Shown in pieces: positions 6,176 to 14,764 of a DNA stretch of 16,091 nt. This stretch comes from an uncultured Tessaracoccus sp. (GTDB lineage Bacteria; Actinomycetota; Actinomycetes; Propionibacteriales; Propionibacteriaceae). Where the stretch lies: NCBI RefSeq assembly GCF_947255005.1, contig NZ_CAMYFI010000051.1:1-16091 (forward strand), read 5' to 3'. Numbering within the stretch: the first letter of the stretch is position 1; each line of letters opens with the position of its first letter. The notes beneath the pieces were generated by a model. The model saw only the letters and a list, made by a program, of their open reading frames with translations, ran no database searches and was not told the DNA's origin. Made by a program: the position numbers and the translations under genes.

Positions 6176-7048
6176 ATGACGAGCCATCCCCTCCCCACCG
6201 TGGGCGTCGCGTTGCTCAGCATGGGCAACCGCCCGAAGGAGCTGGCCGCCGCACTCGATGCGCTCGGCCGGCAGGAGGGCGTAGAGCTCGACGTCATGCT
6301 CGTGGGCAACGGCTGGCGCCCTGAAGGGGTGCCGAGCTGGGTTCGCACCCACTACTCGGAAGAGAACCTCGGCTGCCCGGCTGGGCGCAACCTCGCCGCC
6401 TCCCTCGTTAACGGCGAGTTCCTGTTCTTCTACGACGACGACGGCCTCCTCCCCGAACCCGACACCCTCGCCCGGATGGTCCGACGATGCACCCCCGGCG
6501 TTGCAGTGGTGCAAGCCCGCGGCGTCGACCCCAGCGGCGTGGCTTCCCCACGCCGCTGGGTGCCACGCCTAAGGAAGTCCGCAGAACTGACCGGTGGAGA
6601 CGTCGCCGTGTTCTGGGAGGCCATGGCGCTGTTCCGCAGGAGCGCGTTCGACGAAGTCGGCGGCTGGTTCGGCGAACTCTTCTTCGGCCACGAAGGCACA
6701 GACATGGCCATGCGCCTCATCGACCGCGGCTGGCGCATCGTCTACGCTCCCGACATCGAGGTGAACCACCCCGCCACCTCGGCCGCCCGCCATCCCCACC
6801 ACTTCTGGTCCACCATGCGCAACCGGGTGTGGGTAGCCAAACGAAACCTCCCCTTGCCGATCCTCCCCTTCTACCTCGCGCTGTGGACGACGGCCACGGC
6901 GCTGCGCGCCCGCAGCGGCGAGCGGCTACGCAACGTCGTCAAGGGATTCAAGGACGGCTGGAAGACGCCGCTGCCGGTGCAGCGCGAACCCATCCGCTGG
7001 AAAACGGTGTGGCGGATGACGAAACTGGGAAGGCCCCCGCTGTGGTGA
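6176..7048 (+). CDS. Family 2 glycosyltransferase
   Basis: A 290-residue cytoplasmic GT-A enzyme that would transfer a sugar from a nucleotide donor to a growing lipid-linked chain. Visible are the N-terminal VGVALLSMGNRP strand, ENLGCPAGRNLA (64-75), the metal- and nucleotide-binding acidic motif YDDDG (86-90), and GHEGTDMAMRLIDRGWRIVY (171-190), the usual acceptor-side region with the catalytic acidic residues. A C-terminal hydrophobic stretch around 214-225 may touch the membrane. The ATG has AAAGGAG at the right distance. It opens the long rightward operon and its TGA overlaps the next start (GTGA). Donor and acceptor are not predictable. Confidence 0.88.
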   Translation: MTSHPLPTVGVALLSMGNRPKELAAALDALGRQEGVELDVMLVGNGWRPEGVPSWVRTHYSEENLGCPAGRNLAASLVNGEFLFFYDDDGLLPEPDTLARMVRRCTPGVAVVQARGVDPSGVASPRRWVPRLRKSAELTGGDVAVFWEAMALFRRSAFDEVGGWFGELFFGHEGTDMAMRLIDRGWRIVYAPDIEVNHPATSAARHPHHFWSTMRNRVWVAKRNLPLPILPFYLALWTTATALRARSGERLRNVVKGFKDGWKTPLPVQREPIRWKTVWRMTKLGRPPLW

Positions 7049-8034
7049 GCCACGACGTCTGGTGGGCTGGGGTGATGAGCCGCAGCCACATCACCTACGG
7101 CGTCGCCTGGCTGCGCGAGCTGCTGCGTCGCGAACCAGGCGAGGTGGCGGTGCACATGTTCCCTGCCCGCTCCTTCCACACCTCCGAAGAGATTTCGACG
7201 AGCCTCGTCGCCGCAGAGCTCGACGACCCCCGGCTCACGGTCGACCTCTGGGACGGCACCAAGACCCCCCGCAGCTCACGCCATTGGCTGATCAGCACCG
7301 GAGCGGTGGGCATCAAACCGTGGCTCCGCCTCACCGCCACACATCCCTTCAAGCGCCTCACCGTAGTGGTCACCGACGAGGGCCTCGGCACCTACGGCAA
7401 CTGGAAATCTCGCCACGACGCCACGCTGCGCCAAGGGGGCAGGGATCCCAAGGCCGCCCTGCGCACCACCGCCGTGGAATGCGCGACGGCGCTCCTCACC
7501 CACATCCGCTGGCCGCTGCACGTCCAAACCGGTTCGGGGCGCTGGGGGCTCAACAAGCCGGTGGCCGACGAGTTTCGTCGCACCGCGCCTGCCCCGGACC
7601 GCTCGAGCGAGCGCGTCGTCTTCCTCACCCAGCCGTGGCCCGAGGTGGGGGTTATCTCTGAGGAGCACTACGCGGCGCACGTCGACGACGTGGCCCGCGC
7701 CGTGGCAACCGCCGGGCTGGAGTTCGTCGTCGTGCCCCACCCGGGGGAACCCGCCGGGCGCTACGCTCGCTACGGTGCAACACCGACGAGCACCCTCGCC
7801 GAATACAATCCGTTGGTGCTGGGCGCGAGGGCCATCGTCGGAGCTTCATCGACGGCGATGCTCAACGTGGCTGCGGTGCACGGCGTCCCGGCGCTGCGGG
7901 TTGGGACCCCGGAACTCAGCCGGCTCGACTACGAAATGGCGCCGGATCAGCAGTCGTTGCTGGGGCAATACGCCGCGCCGAGCGTCACTCCGGACGGACT
8001 TGGGCGTAGGCTAGCGCAAGGTTTCGGGCGCTGA
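7045..8034 (+). CDS. Polysialyltransferase-like glycosyltransferase, candidate nonulosonic acid transferase
   Basis: A 329-residue protein that fits the GT-B bacterial sialyltransferase pattern of the polysialyltransferase and GT52 families. All three hallmark motifs are readable: the D/E-D/E-G motif as TDEGLGTYGNW (110-120, D111-E112-G113), the HP motif as VVVPHPGEP (228-236, H232-P233) and the serine motif as GASST (266-270). The segment LTQPWPEVGVISEEHY also fits. These families move CMP-activated nonulosonic acids, which suits a locus with PseI. Start: GTG at 7045 overlaps the previous stop and has GGGAAGG about 11 bases upstream; GTG 7042 or ATG 7075 are alternatives. Transfer of pseudaminic acid rather than sialic acid is inference. 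Confidence 0.68.
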   Translation: MSHDVWWAGVMSRSHITYGVAWLRELLRREPGEVAVHMFPARSFHTSEEISTSLVAAELDDPRLTVDLWDGTKTPRSSRHWLISTGAVGIKPWLRLTATHPFKRLTVVVTDEGLGTYGNWKSRHDATLRQGGRDPKAALRTTAVECATALLTHIRWPLHVQTGSGRWGLNKPVADEFRRTAPAPDRSSERVVFLTQPWPEVGVISEEHYAAHVDDVARAVATAGLEFVVVPHPGEPAGRYARYGATPTSTLAEYNPLVLGARAIVGASSTAMLNVAAVHGVPALRVGTPELSRLDYEMAPDQQSLLGQYAAPSVTPDGLGRRLAQGFGR

Positions 8035-8066
8035 GCCCACCGGATATGTGTTGGAAGAGGCCAGCT

Positions 8067-8864
8067 TTGTCGACTGTGAAACGTCTCTGGGAGGAACGCA
8101 AGGTGTTGCGGCTCCTCGTGAAGCGCGACCTTCGCGTGCGCTATTCGCAGAGTGTGATCGGCTACCTCTGGACGGTGCTCGATCCGTTAGCTACAGCGCT
8201 CATCTACTTCATGATCTTCGTGGTCATCTTCGAGCGCAGGGATGCCGGGCACACGCCGTATTTCTTGTTCCTGCTCGCCGGGTTGCTGCCGTGGCAGTGG
8301 TTCAACGGCGCGGTGAATGAATCGATGCGTGCGCTCATCGCTGAACAACAGCTCGTGAAGTCAACGCAGCTCCCCCGCGAGATTTGGGTGGTGCGCGTCG
8401 TGGCGTCCAAGGGCCTGGAGTTCATCTTCTCGCTGCCCGTTCTGGTGCTGTTCACCATCGTGTACATGATCCGAGGAGAGACACACCTCGACTGGGGGCT
8501 GTTGCTGTTCCCCGTCGGGATCGCACTGTTATTCCTGCTCATCACTGGCTTTGGTCTCTTCTTGGCCCCGCTGACGGTGATGATGTTCGACATTCAGCCG
8601 ACGGTGCGCATCTTCCTGCGCGTCTACTTCTACATGACGCCGATCATCTTCAACCTCGAAAAGCTCGACAAGCTCCACGGTTGGCAGTGGGTGTTCCAAA
8701 TCAACCCGCTGGCGGGCATCCTCGAACTGTTCCGGGCGGGCTTCTTCCCGAATCCGGTGCGGTGGAACGTCGTGGGCGTCTCCGTGCTCGGCACCTTCCT
8801 GCTCTTGGGCATCGGGGTGTGGACGTTCAAGCGTCTGGAACGAACCGTGTTGAAGGAGATTTGA
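8067..8864 (+). CDS. wzm: ABC-2 polysaccharide/teichoic acid exporter permease (Wzm/TagG type)
   Basis: A 265-residue membrane protein with about six hydrophobic segments: DPLATALIYFMIFVVIF, TPYFLFLLAGLLPWQWF, a mid-protein EFIFSLPVLVLFTIVY, LLLFPVGIALLFLLI, a YFYMTPIIF segment and the C-terminal VVGVSVLGTFLLLGIGV. The N-terminal LLVKRDLRVRYSQSVIGYLW is the typical ABC-2 permease opening. It would pair with the ATPase that follows. TTG 8067 is chosen because GGAAGAGG lies 6 bases upstream; ATG 8046 would add 7 residues but has no ribosome site. The last codons overlap the ATPase start (TGATG). Confidence 0.87.
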   Translation: MSTVKRLWEERKVLRLLVKRDLRVRYSQSVIGYLWTVLDPLATALIYFMIFVVIFERRDAGHTPYFLFLLAGLLPWQWFNGAVNESMRALIAEQQLVKSTQLPREIWVVRVVASKGLEFIFSLPVLVLFTIVYMIRGETHLDWGLLLFPVGIALLFLLITGFGLFLAPLTVMMFDIQPTVRIFLRVYFYMTPIIFNLEKLDKLHGWQWVFQINPLAGILELFRAGFFPNPVRWNVVGVSVLGTFLLLGIGVWTFKRLERTVLKEI

Positions 8865-9616
8865 TGTCCGACGTGGTGATCTCCGCGAGAAACGCCGGCA
8901 TCGAGTTTCTGCGTTCCAGGAAGCGGCAGCTCTCCTGGCGTGAGCTCGTGTTCAAGCGCAAGGCGACGGGTGACCGTTCGACGTTCTGGCCGCTGCGCAA
9001 CGTGAGCTTCGACATTACCGCTGGCGAGGCAGTCGGCCTCGTCGGCGCGAATGGCGAAGGCAAGTCGACGCTGTTGAAGATGATCGCCGGGGTGCTCCTG
9101 CCCGACGAGGGCACCGTCGAAGTGCACGGCGGCGTCGCCCCTATGATCGAGCTCACCGGCGGGTTCGTGGGCGACCTCGCGGCGCGCGAGAACATCTACC
9201 TCACGGCTGGGCTGCACGGGCTCAGCAAGGAGGAGATCGACGAGAAGTTCGACGACATCGTCGACTTCGCCGGCCCGCAAGTAAAAGATGGCCTCGACGT
9301 GCCGTTTAGGCACTTCTCTTCGGGTATGAAGGTGCGCCTGGGGTTCTCCGTCATCACACAGCTCGACCAGCCCATCGTGCTCGTCGACGAAGTGCTCGCC
9401 GTGGGCGACAAGGCGTTCCGCGAGAAGTGTTACCGGCGCATGGAAGACTTGCTCAGCACCGGCAAGACGCTGTTCCTGGTGTCACACTCGGAGGCCGATT
9501 TGAAACGCTTCTGCACGCGCGGGCTGTACCTGCGCGGTGGGGGGCTCCACATGGACGGCGAGATGCTCGACGTGATCGCGGCCTACAACGAGGACATCGA
9601 AAAGCAGATGCCCTAA
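8864..9616 (+). CDS. wzt: ABC exporter ATP-binding subunit (Wzt/TagH type)
   Basis: A 250-residue ATPase that energises the permease above. Motifs in order: Walker A GANGEGKST (61-69), Q-loop region about 92-103, signature FSSGM (151-155), Walker B IVLVDE (171-176, catalytic E176) with the D-loop AVGD (179-182), and H-loop SHS (207-209). It has only the short N-terminal strand and no C-terminal carbohydrate-binding domain, unlike the roughly 400-residue Wzt of O9-type O-antigen systems, so chain-end recognition by the exporter itself is unlikely. The ATG overlaps the permease stop and has AAGGAG 5 bases upstream. It closes the export pair. Confidence 0.92.
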   Translation: MSDVVISARNAGIEFLRSRKRQLSWRELVFKRKATGDRSTFWPLRNVSFDITAGEAVGLVGANGEGKSTLLKMIAGVLLPDEGTVEVHGGVAPMIELTGGFVGDLAARENIYLTAGLHGLSKEEIDEKFDDIVDFAGPQVKDGLDVPFRHFSSGMKVRLGFSVITQLDQPIVLVDEVLAVGDKAFREKCYRRMEDLLSTGKTLFLVSHSEADLKRFCTRGLYLRGGGLHMDGEMLDVIAAYNEDIEKQMP

Positions 9617-9654
9617 GCGTCGAACGCACTCGCAGCCTCCTCGGCGTGGCCGGA

Positions 9655-9660
9655 TATGCT
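9655..9660 (+). promoter_or_regulatory. Possible internal promoter, -10 box
   Basis: The 83-base gap between the ATPase and the dehydrogenase contains TATGCT, 39 bases before the GTG start. No -35 is evident. The same CCGGATATG string occurs near 8040 upstream of the permease start. An internal promoter would allow the second half of the operon to be expressed separately. Confidence 0.28.
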
Positions 9661-9699
9661 TCCCAGTAGCTTGGTGTTGGCTTGCAGGAAGGAACGAGT

Positions 9700-11001
9700 G
9701 TGAAGATCGCGGTGATTGCTCTCGGCAAGATCGGCCTACCTCTGGCCGTCCAGTTCGCCTCGTTAGGCCACGACGTCGTCGGCGTGGACGTGCAGCAGTC
9801 CGTGGTGGATCAGGTCAATGCCGGGCGCGAGCCGTTCCCCGGTGAAGCGCACCTGCAGGAGAAGCTGCACGAGCTCGTCCCAGCGGGCAAGCTGCGCGCC
9901 ACTACCAGCTATGCCGACGCGATCCCCGGCGCCGAGTCCATCGTGATCGTCGTGCCGTTGTTCGTCGACGACGACACCTGGCAGCCTGACTTCGGCTGGA
10001 TGGAATCCGCCACGCGCAGCTTCGCCGAGCACCTCTCCCCTGGCACGCTCGTCTCCTACGAAACGACGCTGCCCGTCGGCACCACGCGCGGGCGTTGGAA
10101 GCCGATGATCGAAGAGATCTCGGGCCTCACCGAGGGCGAGGACTTCCACCTCGTGTTCTCCCCCGAGCGCGTGCTGACCGGGCGCGTCTTCGAGGATCTG
10201 CGCAAATACCCGAAGCTCGTCGGCGGGCTCAGCCCAGAAGGCACGCGTCGCGGCATCGAGTTCTACGAGCAGGTGCTCACCTTCGACGAGCGCCCCGACC
10301 TGCCGCAGGGCAACGGCGTGTGGGACATGGGAACCGCCGAGGCCGCTGAGATGGCGAAGCTCGCCGAGACCACCTACCGCGACGTCAACATCGGGCTGGC
10401 CAACCAGTTCGGCAAGTTCGCCGCCGCCCACGGCATTGATGTGCACAAGGTCATCGACGCCTCCAACTCGCAGCCCTACAGCCACATCCACCGCCCCGGC
10501 ATCGCCGTCGGCGGCCACTGCATCCCCGTCTATCCGCGCCTGTACCTGTACACCGACCCGGAGGCGACGATCGTCCGCACCGCCCGCGAGGCCAACATGA
10601 CGATGCCGGAGTACGCGGTCGGCCTCGCAGAGGGGGCTCTTGGCTCGCTCGAGGGCCGCACCGTCGTCGTGCTCGGTGCCTCCTACCGGGGCCGGGTGAA
10701 GGAGACCGCCTTCTCCGGCGTGTTCCCGACGGTGCAGGCCTTGCAGGCCCGAGGGGCGCGTGTGCTGGTGCACGACCCAATGTTTTCCGACGACGAGCTC
10801 GCCCGTTACGGTTTCGACGCCTACCACGCGGGTGAGCCGGTCGACGTCGCCGTCGTGCAGGCCGACCACCCGGAGTACAAGGAGTTCACGCCCGCCGATC
10901 TGCCCGGTGTGCAGGTCGTCGTTGACGGGCGCGGCATGCTGGACCGCGCGAAGTGGGAGGGCGTGCGCCTATTCCGTATCGGCGACGGGTCACGTAGATG
11001 A
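9700..11001 (+). CDS. UDP-N-acetylhexosamine 6-dehydrogenase (UDP-ManNAc/GlcNAc type)
   Basis: A 433-residue NAD-dependent enzyme of the UDP-glucose/GDP-mannose dehydrogenase family that oxidises a sugar C6 to a uronic acid in two steps. The N-terminal Rossmann motif is ALGKIGLPLA (7-16); FSPERVL (153-159) is the conserved substrate loop, the middle domain has MAKLAETTYRDVNIGLANQF, and the catalytic C274 is in AVGGHCIPVYPR (269-280). Length and motif form resemble UDP-ManNAc or UDP-GlcNAc dehydrogenases (WecC/WbpA class) more than UDP-glucose dehydrogenases. GTG 9700 has AGGAAGGA 6 bases before it; the earlier TTG at 9682 has none. It suggests that a hexosaminuronic acid is part of the polymer. 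The gene ends ATGA-overlapping the GT4 gene. Confidence 0.85.
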   Translation: MKIAVIALGKIGLPLAVQFASLGHDVVGVDVQQSVVDQVNAGREPFPGEAHLQEKLHELVPAGKLRATTSYADAIPGAESIVIVVPLFVDDDTWQPDFGWMESATRSFAEHLSPGTLVSYETTLPVGTTRGRWKPMIEEISGLTEGEDFHLVFSPERVLTGRVFEDLRKYPKLVGGLSPEGTRRGIEFYEQVLTFDERPDLPQGNGVWDMGTAEAAEMAKLAETTYRDVNIGLANQFGKFAAAHGIDVHKVIDASNSQPYSHIHRPGIAVGGHCIPVYPRLYLYTDPEATIVRTAREANMTMPEYAVGLAEGALGSLEGRTVVVLGASYRGRVKETAFSGVFPTVQALQARGARVLVHDPMFSDDELARYGFDAYHAGEPVDVAVVQADHPEYKEFTPADLPGVQVVVDGRGMLDRAKWEGVRLFRIGDGSRR

Positions 11002-12104
11002 CCGCTTCCATCGACGGTCGGGTGGCGCATCTGTCGACGCTGCACCCCCCGCGGGATAACCGGATCTTCAACAAGGAGTGCTGCTCGCTGGCCGCCGCAG
11101 GGGTGGACACGTGGTTTTTGGGAGCGCAGGAGCGCGACGAGGTGGTCGACGGCGTGCACATCGTCGGGCTGGGCACCGCGAGTGGGGTCGCCGGCCGGTT
11201 GAGAGCGCAGTGGCGTGCGTTCCGCGCCCTCAACCGCGTGCGTCCGCAGCTGGTGCACGTGCACGATCCCGAGCTGATCCCCATGGTGTGGCTGTGGAAG
11301 ACGCTGCGACGCAAGGCCGCCATCTACGACGCCCACGAGGACCTCGTCGGGCAAATGGACGACAAGCCGTACATCCCGAAGCTGCTGCATCCGCTGGCGA
11401 TGCTGCTCGCCAAGGGCCTCGTGAAGCTGGCCGACAAGGGCTTCGACGGCATCGTCACCGCCACCCAGCACATCGCCTCCCTCTATGACCACCCCAACAA
11501 GGCGGTCGTCTACAACTACCCCTACCTGAAGGACTACCCTGCCTCCACCGCAGAGCACGTGCCGGGCCGCGTGGTCTACGTCGGGATGCTCTCGCAGGGC
11601 CGGCAGGTGGACGTGATGATCGACGCGGTGCGGAAGGTGCCAGGCGCCACGCTGCTCGTCGCGGGCAAAGCCGACGCCGACATCGCCCCGCTGCTCGCCT
11701 CCGACGATCCGCGCATCGACTACCTAGGCATGCTCCCCTCAACGGAGGTTCCCGAGATCGTCGCTTCCGGCTCGATCGGGCTGGTGTTCTTGAAACCGCT
11801 GGGCAACTACGTCGATTCGTTGCCGACGAAACTGTTCGAGTACATGGCCGCAGGAATCCCCGCCGTGGTGAGCGACTTCGCGTGGCTGCGCCGCATCCTG
11901 GGCAGCCACGACTGCTGCGTGTTCGTCGACACCTCCACCGCCGACGCGCCCGCCGAGGCCATCGCGGAACTGGTGGCGAACCCGGAGCGCGCCGCCGAGA
12001 TGGGCAGGCGGGGCCGGGCGGCCATCGAGGAAGAGTTCAACTTCGAGGCTGAGGTGCCGACGCTGCTCGAGGTCACCGCACGGGCGGCTCGTCGGGCGCG
12101 ATGA
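10998..12104 (+). CDS. Family 4 glycosyltransferase
   Basis: A 368-residue GT-B enzyme. The N-terminal domain has VAHLSTLHPPRDNRIFNKE (9-27), HVHDPELIP (87-95) and IYDAHED (109-115); the C-terminal donor domain shows VVYVGMLSQGRQVDVMIDAV and LPTKLFEYMAAGIPAVVSDF (275-294), which carries a GT4-type donor site. The EX7E signature is imperfect, with E281 as the clear acidic residue, so the donor is uncertain. It starts in the ATGA overlap with the dehydrogenase gene, and its own stop overlaps the flippase start in the same way. The tight coupling to a uronic acid dehydrogenase makes transfer of that acid a reasonable guess. Confidence 0.85.
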   Translation: MTASIDGRVAHLSTLHPPRDNRIFNKECCSLAAAGVDTWFLGAQERDEVVDGVHIVGLGTASGVAGRLRAQWRAFRALNRVRPQLVHVHDPELIPMVWLWKTLRRKAAIYDAHEDLVGQMDDKPYIPKLLHPLAMLLAKGLVKLADKGFDGIVTATQHIASLYDHPNKAVVYNYPYLKDYPASTAEHVPGRVVYVGMLSQGRQVDVMIDAVRKVPGATLLVAGKADADIAPLLASDDPRIDYLGMLPSTEVPEIVASGSIGLVFLKPLGNYVDSLPTKLFEYMAAGIPAVVSDFAWLRRILGSHDCCVFVDTSTADAPAEAIAELVANPERAAEMGRRGRAAIEEEFNFEAEVPTLLEVTARAARRAR

Positions 12105-13384
12105 TCCGTCGATTCAAGGAGTTCCTGCACTCCCACGAGTTCGTGGGGCACGTCCTCACCCTCATGACGGGCACGGGTGTGGCGCAGCTCCTGCCTATCC
12201 TCACCATGCCGATCATCACCAGGGTGTACTCGCAGGAGGCAGTCGGGGCTTGGGTCGTGGTGATCGCCGTCGCGGGCTTCGTCATCCCCGTCGCGGCATG
12301 GCGCTACGACCTGGCGATCATGCTCCCCGAAGACGAATCGGATGCCCGCAGGCTGGTGCAGATCGCATCACGCATCAACCTTGCGATGGCTCTCCTGATC
12401 ACCACGGTGATGGTGCTGTTCGCGCCCCGGATCGCGGCGCTGTTCGACGGCATGCCGGAAGGCGCGGCTGCGTGGCTGTACGCCGTCGGGCTGCTCACGT
12501 GGGCGTTCGGGCAGATGGCGATCTATACCCAGTGGCTGATTCGCTGCAAGCGGTTCGAGTTGGTGAGCCGCAACAAGGTATTCCAATCCACGACGGTGGC
12601 CGTCGCCCAGGTGGGGCTCGGCCCCTTGCAGGCGGGCACGCTGGGACTCGTGCTGGGCACGCTGCTCGGCCAGGTGGCGGCGCTGTGCAACCTCTGGCGT
12701 GGCGGCGGAGTACCGAAGCGTGTCGAGATGTCGAAGGAGCACACGCGTCGCATCCTGCGCGAGCACCGCAGGATGCCGCTACTCAATGCACCCAACGCGC
12801 TCATCGACGCGGTGCGCTTGCAGGGCATCACGTTGCTGATCGGCGCCACCGCGGGCGCGGCGGTCGTTGGTCAGTTCGGTCTGGCCTGGATGCTGGTGCA
12901 AGCCCCGACGGCCCTGATCGCCTCAGCACTGACGCAGGTGTTCTTCCAGCGACTGAGCGTCACCCCGCGCGGACAGATGTCGGCGCTCGTGCGTCGGACA
13001 CTGCGCACCACGCTGCTGGTGGCAGCCGTTCCGTTCCTGCTCATCTACTTCCTCGCCCCGCCCGTGCTGCCGTGGGTGCTCGGCTCAGATTGGGCTGAGG
13101 TGGGCCTGTTCGCCGCTGCGCTGACGCCCTGGCTGTACATGAACTTCTCCACCGCCCCGTTGTCGAACCTGTTCGTGGTTGCTGGCCGGCAGGGGTTGAT
13201 GCTGGTGTTCGCGCTCGTGTACGCCGCGACGCCGCTCGGCATCATCTGGTTCGGGCGCCACGGCGATCTCATGCGCACCGTGCAGCTCATGAGCCTTGGT
13301 CAGGCCGCGCTGCTGGCGGTGCTCACGGGGCTGGCGTTGCTCGTCGCTCGCTCCTACGACCGCGAGGCGAGCGAGGCCGCGTAG
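12101..13384 (+). CDS. wzx: Wzx-type polysaccharide flippase
   Basis: A 427-residue integral membrane protein of the MOP/MVF flippase superfamily, which moves undecaprenyl-linked repeat units across the membrane. The start, GHVLTLMTGTGVAQLLPILT (16-35) with ITRVYSQEAVG after it, is the classic Wzx opening; about 12 hydrophobic segments follow, including LMVLVQ-type helices around 260 and a late WLYMNFSTAPLSNLFVV region typical of the family. It closes the long operon and its 3' end overlaps, on the opposite strand, the end of the Wzy-like gene by 31 bases. Its presence beside a complete ABC exporter pair is unusual. Confidence 0.85.
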   Translation: MIRRFKEFLHSHEFVGHVLTLMTGTGVAQLLPILTMPIITRVYSQEAVGAWVVVIAVAGFVIPVAAWRYDLAIMLPEDESDARRLVQIASRINLAMALLITTVMVLFAPRIAALFDGMPEGAAAWLYAVGLLTWAFGQMAIYTQWLIRCKRFELVSRNKVFQSTTVAVAQVGLGPLQAGTLGLVLGTLLGQVAALCNLWRGGGVPKRVEMSKEHTRRILREHRRMPLLNAPNALIDAVRLQGITLLIGATAGAAVVGQFGLAWMLVQAPTALIASALTQVFFQRLSVTPRGQMSALVRRTLRTTLLVAAVPFLLIYFLAPPVLPWVLGSDWAEVGLFAAALTPWLYMNFSTAPLSNLFVVAGRQGLMLVFALVYAATPLGIIWFGRHGDLMRTVQLMSLGQAALLAVLTGLALLVARSYDREASEAA

Positions 13385-14661
13385 GCCCGCAGCTGGGGCC
13401 TCACGGCCCACAGTTCCAAGGCTCTCTCAGGCGGCACCTTCGTCGCGAGCGTGCCTGCACTCAGCGCCACCGACGTCATGCTGAGCGATGCGACGTGCAG
13501 CCAGGCGATCGGAGAATCGAGGAACGTCGAATTCGCGAAGGACAGCACGAGCATCAACCCAACGGACACGCACACCGATTGCTCGGCAACCACCACGCTC
13601 GTCGGCCGGGTAGCGTCGCCCGCGAAAGCCTTCAGCCGAGGCCACACCACCACGATGAGGCACGCGATTGCTACCGCCGCGGGCAGCAGCCCGTACTGCG
13701 AGAGCAGCTCGAAGAAGCCCGCGTGGGGGTTGATGGCGCCCTGGGTGTCGTAGGGGGCGGCGCCGCGGGCGATCTCGGTCTCGAAGCGACCAGCCCCCAC
13801 ACCGAAGCCGAACGAGTCGGTCCACAGATACACGCCACTGCGATACAGGTTGAGCCGGCCCTGAGTCGAGCCTTGGCTCTCCATCTCCATCCGTGCCCTG
13901 AACCGCGGTGAGTACAGCACGACGAGCCCCCCTGCGGCAATCGCTACCGACGCTACGGCCACCAGCGCGCGTCGAGCCTTCGGCCACCATGCCCACACCG
14001 CCCACGCCAGCACAGCAGGGCTCACCAGCAACGCCAGGCGGCTTCCCGAATACAGCACGAACACAGGCGTAATCACGGCGGGCAGCAGCATGAGCATGCG
14101 GACGACGCGGCGTTCGGCGACCCCGGCCAACGCGACGAGCTGGAACGAAGCCAGCGTGATGAAGTAGGCGAATAGGTTCGGGTTGACGAAAAACGACGCG
14201 ATGTCCTGCGACGCGAGCCGGATATGCTCCGGCGACCTCTCGAGATAGTTCGGCAGGTGAGTTCCGGTGAGGATCTCGACGACGGCGGGCGCGCAGGCGA
14301 CCACCCATGCCAGCCCCCATCCTGCGGCGAACGCGCGAAAGGTGCGGAGTGTTGCGGGTTCCACGGAGAGCGCCGCCACGGTCAGGAGGCCGAGCCCGAT
14401 GCTCATGAGTTCGGAGATGCCGGCGAGATTGTAGGGCTGGAAGAATCCCCAGCCCACCCAAGCCAGGGCAAGCACCAAGGTAAGTACACCCTGTCGGGAG
14501 GGGTTGCCGCGAAGGCGCAGCAGCGCGAGCGTGATGAGCAGGACGCTGACGGGCCGGGCAGGCGCGATTCCGGCCACGGTGATGAAGCTGCCCAGAGCGG
14601 CTGCCAGCGGCATGCACAGCAGCACCCATCGGATAGCTACGTCGAGGCCGCGTTCGGTCAC
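13354..14661 (-). CDS. Wzy/O-antigen-ligase family membrane protein
   Basis: A 435-residue protein with about 10-12 membrane segments. The Wzy_C-type motifs are readable: SGSRLALL (205-212), GRLNLYRSGVYLWTDSFGFG (268-287), VGAGRFE (288-294) and NPHAGFFELLSQYGLLP (311-327) with H313, the large-loop residues implicated in polymer or ligase chemistry. Polymerase and ligase cannot be separated by sequence; a Wzx and a co-polymerase nearby favour a polymerase. The GTG start has no ribosome site but follows a TAGACT -10 box by 8 bases, so a leaderless start is likely; ATG at residue 17 is the alternative. It is read toward the flippase and away from the co-polymerase gene. Confidence 0.82.
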   Translation of the reverse strand: MTERGLDVAIRWVLLCMPLAAALGSFITVAGIAPARPVSVLLITLALLRLRGNPSRQGVLTLVLALAWVGWGFFQPYNLAGISELMSIGLGLLTVAALSVEPATLRTFRAFAAGWGLAWVVACAPAVVEILTGTHLPNYLERSPEHIRLASQDIASFFVNPNLFAYFITLASFQLVALAGVAERRVVRMLMLLPAVITPVFVLYSGSRLALLVSPAVLAWAVWAWWPKARRALVAVASVAIAAGGLVVLYSPRFRARMEMESQGSTQGRLNLYRSGVYLWTDSFGFGVGAGRFETEIARGAAPYDTQGAINPHAGFFELLSQYGLLPAAVAIACLIVVVWPRLKAFAGDATRPTSVVVAEQSVCVSVGLMLVLSFANSTFLDSPIAWLHVASLSMTSVALSAGTLATKVPPERALELWAVRPQLRAYAASLASRS

Positions 14662-14669
14662 GGTCGAGC

Positions 14670-14675
14670 AGTCTA
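14670..14675 (-). promoter_or_regulatory. Candidate -10 box of the Wzy-like gene (leaderless)
   Basis: On the minus strand TAGACT lies 8 bases before the GTG start. This places transcription start near the start codon, in line with the absence of a ribosome site. No clear -35 is present. Confidence 0.38.
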
Positions 14676-14727
14676 CTCGTTGGTGCTGTCGACGCTGCTC
14701 GATGCGCCGTCAACCAGGAAGAACGAG

Positions 14728-14733
14728 TAGCCT
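14728..14733 (+). promoter_or_regulatory. Candidate -10 box of the co-polymerase gene
   Basis: TAGCCT lies 31 bases before the ATG at 14765, leaving a short leader with the ribosome site CAGGAG. It faces away from the Wzy-like gene's promoter within a divergent region of about 100 bases. Confidence 0.35.
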
Positions 14734-14764
14734 GTGGCACACAGTCTGAACAGTCAGGAGACCG

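Noticed and set aside
6487..7041. 5' extension of the polysialyltransferase-like frame back to 6487
   Set aside because: This part reads as Arg/Pro-rich noise and overlaps the well-supported GT2 gene; coding character starts only at about 7045.
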